From Syntrophorhabdus sp. (GTDB taxonomy: Bacteria > Desulfobacterota > BSN033 > UBA1163): a stretch of 8,911 nt of DNA. The translations under genes were made by a program, and so were the position numbers. Each line of letters starts with the position of its first letter. The stretch's first letter is position 1. The stretch is taken from the NCBI GenBank assembly GCA_020724025.1, contig DYHU01000149.1:1-8911 (forward strand). The letters are read 5' to 3'. A model generated the notes under the pieces. The model searched no databases. It saw nothing but the letters and a program-made list of their open reading frames with translations, and was not told the DNA's origin. Positions 6,735 to 8,911 of this stretch are shown here, piece by piece.

Positions 6735-7880
6735 CTATCCTTGAAGTATCTCCCTTGAGATGACGATCCGCTGAACCTCGGAGGTCCCTTCATAGAGGGT
6801 GGTTCCGATGATATCCCGGAGGTAGCGTTCCACAGGATAGTCCCTGGTATACCCGTAGCCCCCCAGCATCTGAACTGCCCGAAGGGCCGCATTTCGTGCG
6901 GTCTCCGTGGCAAAGAGCTTTGCCATTGAGGCTTCTCTGGTAAAGGGAAGTTTATTCTCCTTCAGGTAGGCCGCGCGGAGGACCAGAAGCTGGGCCGCTT
7001 CCAGTCCTGTATAAGAATCGGCGATCATCCATTGAATGGCCTCAAAACTTGAGAGGGGTTTCCCGAACGCCTCCCTTTCCTTTACATATTGGATGGCGAA
7101 GTCAATAGCCGAGAATCCCACGCCGACCGCAAGCGATCCGATGCCGATTCGTCCACCATCGAGCTCCATCATGGCGATCTTGAACCCTTCGCCCTCCTTG
7201 CCAAGAATGCAATCCACCGGGACGATGCAATTGTCAAAGATCAATTCATTGGTGGAGGAGGCGCGATGTCCCATCTTCTCCTCCGCCTTTCCCACAATGA
7301 AGCCGGGCGTCCCCTTCTCGACGGCGAACGCCGTGATCCCTTTTCCTTTTTTTGCATTCTTCTCCGTTATTGCCCAGACGACTGTTACCCCTGAAACATC
7401 TCCGCTGGTGATCAGGGTTTTGGATCCGTTGAGAATATAAGTTTCTTTCTGACGGACGGCAATGGTCCGGATATTGGCCGCATCCGACCCGGCGTGAGGT
7501 TCGGTAAGAGCAAATGAACCGGCGGGATATTGGCCGCCGCATAACTTTGGAAGATGCTTTCTCTTGATCTCCTCCTTTCCAAATTCGCAAATCACCTCTG
7601 CCACCATGTTGGTAACGGAGGTTGTGACGGCGTGGGAGGCACATCCTTTTGCAATCTCGGTGATGGCAAGACTGGAGGCGATCGCCCCGACCTCAGATCC
7701 CCCGTATTCGATGGGAATATTCATCCCCATCAGGCCCAGTTCCGCCATTCTCTTGATGTTCTGATAGGGGAAATGTTTCTCCTCATCATGGAGGGCGGCT
7801 ACGGGCTTGATGCTCTTCTCCGTAAAGTCCCTCACCATGTCCCGTATCATCTCTTGTTCTGGAGTAAGTTTGAAATCCAT
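6735..7880 (-). CDS. Acyl-CoA dehydrogenase (short-chain / butyryl-CoA type likely)
   Basis: This 381-residue, full-length FAD enzyme of the acyl-CoA dehydrogenase family introduces the alpha-beta double bond into an acyl-CoA and passes electrons to an electron-transferring flavoprotein. It has the usual alpha-helical N-terminal domain (about 6-118), beta domain (about 122-215) and alpha-helical C-terminal domain (about 229-377). Family signatures are visible: FALTEPHAGSDAA (123-135) and QMLGGYGYTRDYPVERYLRD (337-356). The expected catalytic base is Glu364 in YEGTSEVQR, the position used by short- and medium-chain members. The N-terminus MDFKLTPEQEMIRD is typical, supporting the start at 7880; upstream is a modest GAGAG ribosome site. 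Chain length cannot be fixed from sequence; branched or aromatic side-chain substrates remain possible. No etfAB genes lie in the window. Repeats flank it on both sides, so it may be expressed partly on its own. Confidence 0.93.
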   Translation of the reverse strand: MDFKLTPEQEMIRDMVRDFTEKSIKPVAALHDEEKHFPYQNIKRMAELGLMGMNIPIEYGGSEVGAIASSLAITEIAKGCASHAVTTSVTNMVAEVICEFGKEEIKRKHLPKLCGGQYPAGSFALTEPHAGSDAANIRTIAVRQKETYILNGSKTLITSGDVSGVTVVWAITEKNAKKGKGITAFAVEKGTPGFIVGKAEEKMGHRASSTNELIFDNCIVPVDCILGKEGEGFKIAMMELDGGRIGIGSLAVGVGFSAIDFAIQYVKEREAFGKPLSSFEAIQWMIADSYTGLEAAQLLVLRAAYLKENKLPFTREASMAKLFATETARNAALRAVQMLGGYGYTRDYPVERYLRDIIGTTLYEGTSEVQRIVISREILQG

Positions 7881-7908
7881 CGTCTCTCAAAGAAAGTTCG
7901 GAGTGATT

Positions 7909-7953
7909 AGTTCGGGGTTCGGAGTTAAAACCAAATACTCCGAACTCTGAACT
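7909..7953. repeat. 17-bp inverted repeat (hairpin) in the acyl-CoA dehydrogenase leader
   Basis: The arms 7909-7925 and 7937-7953 are complementary at 15 of 17 positions around an 11-base AT-rich loop. The left arm reads AGTTCGGGGTTCGGAGT; the motif GTTCGGAGT also occurs once more at 7896-7904, so the unit has a direct-repeat character as well. It differs in sequence from the adjacent MITE-like element. It lies 29-73 bases before the ATG of the acyl-CoA dehydrogenase and would fold in a leader RNA that begins upstream of it. Function unknown. Confidence 0.55.
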
Positions 7954-7979
7954 ATAATGAAATCGTAAAAAGTCGTCAT
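7951..7979 (-). promoter_or_regulatory. Candidate promoter for the acyl-CoA dehydrogenase, -35 inside the repeat element
   Basis: On the minus strand ATGACG (7979-7974, 4 of 6 matches to TTGACA) is followed after 17 bases by TATAGT (7956-7951, 5 of 6 matches to TATAAT). The -35 box is the edge of the hairpin unit in the repeat element; the -10 box lies in the 9-bp direct repeat beside it. Transcription would start near 7944, about 65 bases before the start codon. This is a motif match only. Confidence 0.3.
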
Positions 7980-8088
7980 TCCCGTGAAAACGGGAATCCA
8001 GGGAAATTCTAAATGCTTAAAAAGACTGGATTCCTGCTTGCGCAGGAATGACAGAAAATAACCTTTTCAGACTTTTTACGAGACCATC
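7959..8088. repeat. MITE-like element, copy 2 (about 130 bp) with 9-bp target-site duplication
   Basis: It is nearly identical in sequence and layout to 6593-6721: inverted ends with GTAAAAAGTC (7965-7974) and GACTTTTTAC (8070-8079), and two hairpins with 8-bp stems at 7978-7997 and 8031-8050 (approximate). The 9 bases AACTATAAT occur on both sides, at 7950-7958 and 8089-8097, as an exact direct repeat abutting the element. This looks like the duplication left by a transposition. The right copy lies within the last codons of the hydroxyacyl-CoA dehydrogenase, and the element provides the final GA of its TGA stop. No transposase is encoded. Confidence 0.82.
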
Positions 8089-8911
8089 AACTATAATTAT
8101 AAAATCCTCTTCCCGTTTTTCTCCCCAGGTAGCCCGCATCGACATATTTCTTGAGAAGAGGGCAGGGGCGATATTTTGAATCTCCAAAACCTTTGTAGAG
8201 CACCTCCATAATGGCCAGACAGGTATCGAGACCGATGAGGTCAGCGAGGGCCAGAGGTCCCATCGGGTGGTTCATGCCCAGTTTCATCACCGTATCAATA
8301 GCCTCGTGTGTTCCCACTCCTTCGAAGAGGGCATAGATGGCCTCATTGATCATGGGCATTAAGATCCGGTTGGAGATGAATCCCGGAAAGTCATTGGCTT
8401 CTACAGGGGTTTTCCCGATCTTCACGGAGAGGGACGTCACCGTATCAAATGTTTCCTGAGAGGTTTGAAGACCCCGGATGATCTCCACCAGTTGCATCAC
8501 GGGAACAGGATTCATGAAATGCATTCCGATGACCTGGGAGGGTCTACGGGTTGCCGAAGCGATCCTGGTGATGGAGATGGAAGAGGTGTTGCTCGAGAGG
8601 ATGACCTCTTTCCGGCAAACCTGGTCCAGTTCTTTGAAGATGTTCAATTTGAGGGTTTCGTTCTCCGTGGCGGCCTCCACCACGAAATCGGTCTCTGCCA
8701 TCTCCTTTACTTGAACCGTCCCTTTGATCCTTCCCATGATTTCATCCTTCTTCTGAGAAGGGATCTTTCCTTTCTCCACCATCCGGTCCAGATTCTTTGA
8801 GATGGTCGTCAACCCTTTCTGGACAAATGGTTCCGCAATATCACTCATCACTACCTGAAGTCCGCAATGGGCGGCCACCTGAGCGATCCCGTTCCCCATC
8901 TGCCCGGCTCC
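8087..8911 (-). CDS. hbd: 3-hydroxybutyryl-CoA dehydrogenase, 5' end cut off by the window edge
   Basis: 274 residues are visible; the gene continues past the right edge, where about ten N-terminal residues are missing. The first visible residues [10 protein letters not shown] are the GxGxxG nucleotide-binding loop of the Rossmann fold, so the internal ATG at 8899 is not the true start. An Asp at the end of the second strand (VVMSD) favours NAD over NADP. Catalytic residues of the family are visible: Ser in SSNTSS, His in [11 protein letters not shown], Glu in QLVEII and Asn in PGFISNR; the C-terminal [15 protein letters not shown] and [12 protein letters not shown] stretches are typical. It interconverts 3-hydroxybutyryl-CoA (or a related short 3-hydroxyacyl-CoA) and the 3-ketoacyl-CoA. 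With the acyl-CoA dehydrogenase it supplies two steps of beta-oxidation or butyrate metabolism; no enoyl-CoA hydratase or thiolase is in view. Its stop codon is completed by the adjacent repeat element. Confidence 0.94.
   Translation of the reverse strand, partial: GAGQMGNGIAQVAAHCGLQVVMSDIAEPFVQKGLTTISKNLDRMVEKGKIPSQKKDEIMGRIKGTVQVKEMAETDFVVEAATENETLKLNIFKELDQVCRKEVILSSNTSSISITRIASATRRPSQVIGMHFMNPVPVMQLVEIIRGLQTSQETFDTVTSLSVKIGKTPVEANDFPGFISNRILMPMINEAIYALFEGVGTHEAIDTVMKLGMNHPMGPLALADLIGLDTCLAIMEVLYKGFGDSKYRPCPLLKKYVDAGYLGRKTGRGFYNYS

Noticed and set aside
6578..6913. Minus-strand frame whose translation contains VIPAQAGIQ and FWIPVFTGMT
   Set aside because: These peptides are the well-known false translations of GTCATTCCCG-type repeats; the frame also overlaps the acyl-CoA dehydrogenase.
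7881..7958. Riboswitch or attenuator leader before the acyl-CoA dehydrogenase
   Set aside because: The only structure is a simple inverted repeat beside a mobile element; no conserved riboswitch core, leader peptide or terminator with a T-run is visible.

Overview
The window is a run of six genes, all on the minus strand, so transcription goes from the right end to the left end. The gene content suggests a strictly anaerobic bacterium that degrades or makes acyl-CoA compounds. Soluble NADH-oxidising iron-sulfur modules, an HdrD-like protein with cysteine-rich CCG domains and beta-oxidation enzymes occur together in Desulfobacterota (former Deltaproteobacteria) such as syntrophs and sulfate reducers. 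The taxonomic call is an inference from gene content and repeat style; no marker gene is present.

Layout in transcription order. (1) A 5'-truncated 3-hydroxybutyryl-CoA dehydrogenase runs off the right edge (8911-8087). (2) A complete acyl-CoA dehydrogenase follows (7880-6735). (3) A soluble HdrD-like protein with two [4Fe-4S] motifs and two CCG domains (6513-5365) is followed, with gaps of only 1 and 3 bases, by a NuoE-like subunit (5363-4884) and a HydB/NuoF-like flavoprotein with a C-terminal ferredoxin extension (4880-2994). (4) After a repeat-filled gap comes a large NuoG/formate-dehydrogenase-like iron-sulfur subunit (2856-331). (5) The left 330 bases hold no gene, only repeats and hairpins.

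How the genes may work together (inference). The hydroxyacyl-CoA dehydrogenase makes or uses NADH, and the acyl-CoA dehydrogenase exchanges electrons with an electron-transferring flavoprotein not seen here. NuoE, NuoF and the NuoG-like protein look like a soluble NADH-handling module. The NuoG-like subunit has Ser where formate dehydrogenases have the metal-binding Cys or Sec, so it is unlikely to oxidise formate. No hydrogenase H-cluster domain and no membrane complex I subunit is present. The coupled HdrD-like protein is therefore the best candidate for the module's redox partner.

The gaps are rich in repeats. Two nearly identical elements of about 130 bp, built from 8-bp-stem hairpins, sit at 6593-6721 and 7959-8088. 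The second is flanked by an exact 9-bp direct repeat, supplies the last two bases of the hydroxyacyl-CoA dehydrogenase stop codon, and may supply the -35 box for the acyl-CoA dehydrogenase. A related larger element lies at 13-235. Two unrelated inverted repeats lie at 2874-2986 and 7909-7953. No tRNA, rRNA, CRISPR array or transposase gene was seen.
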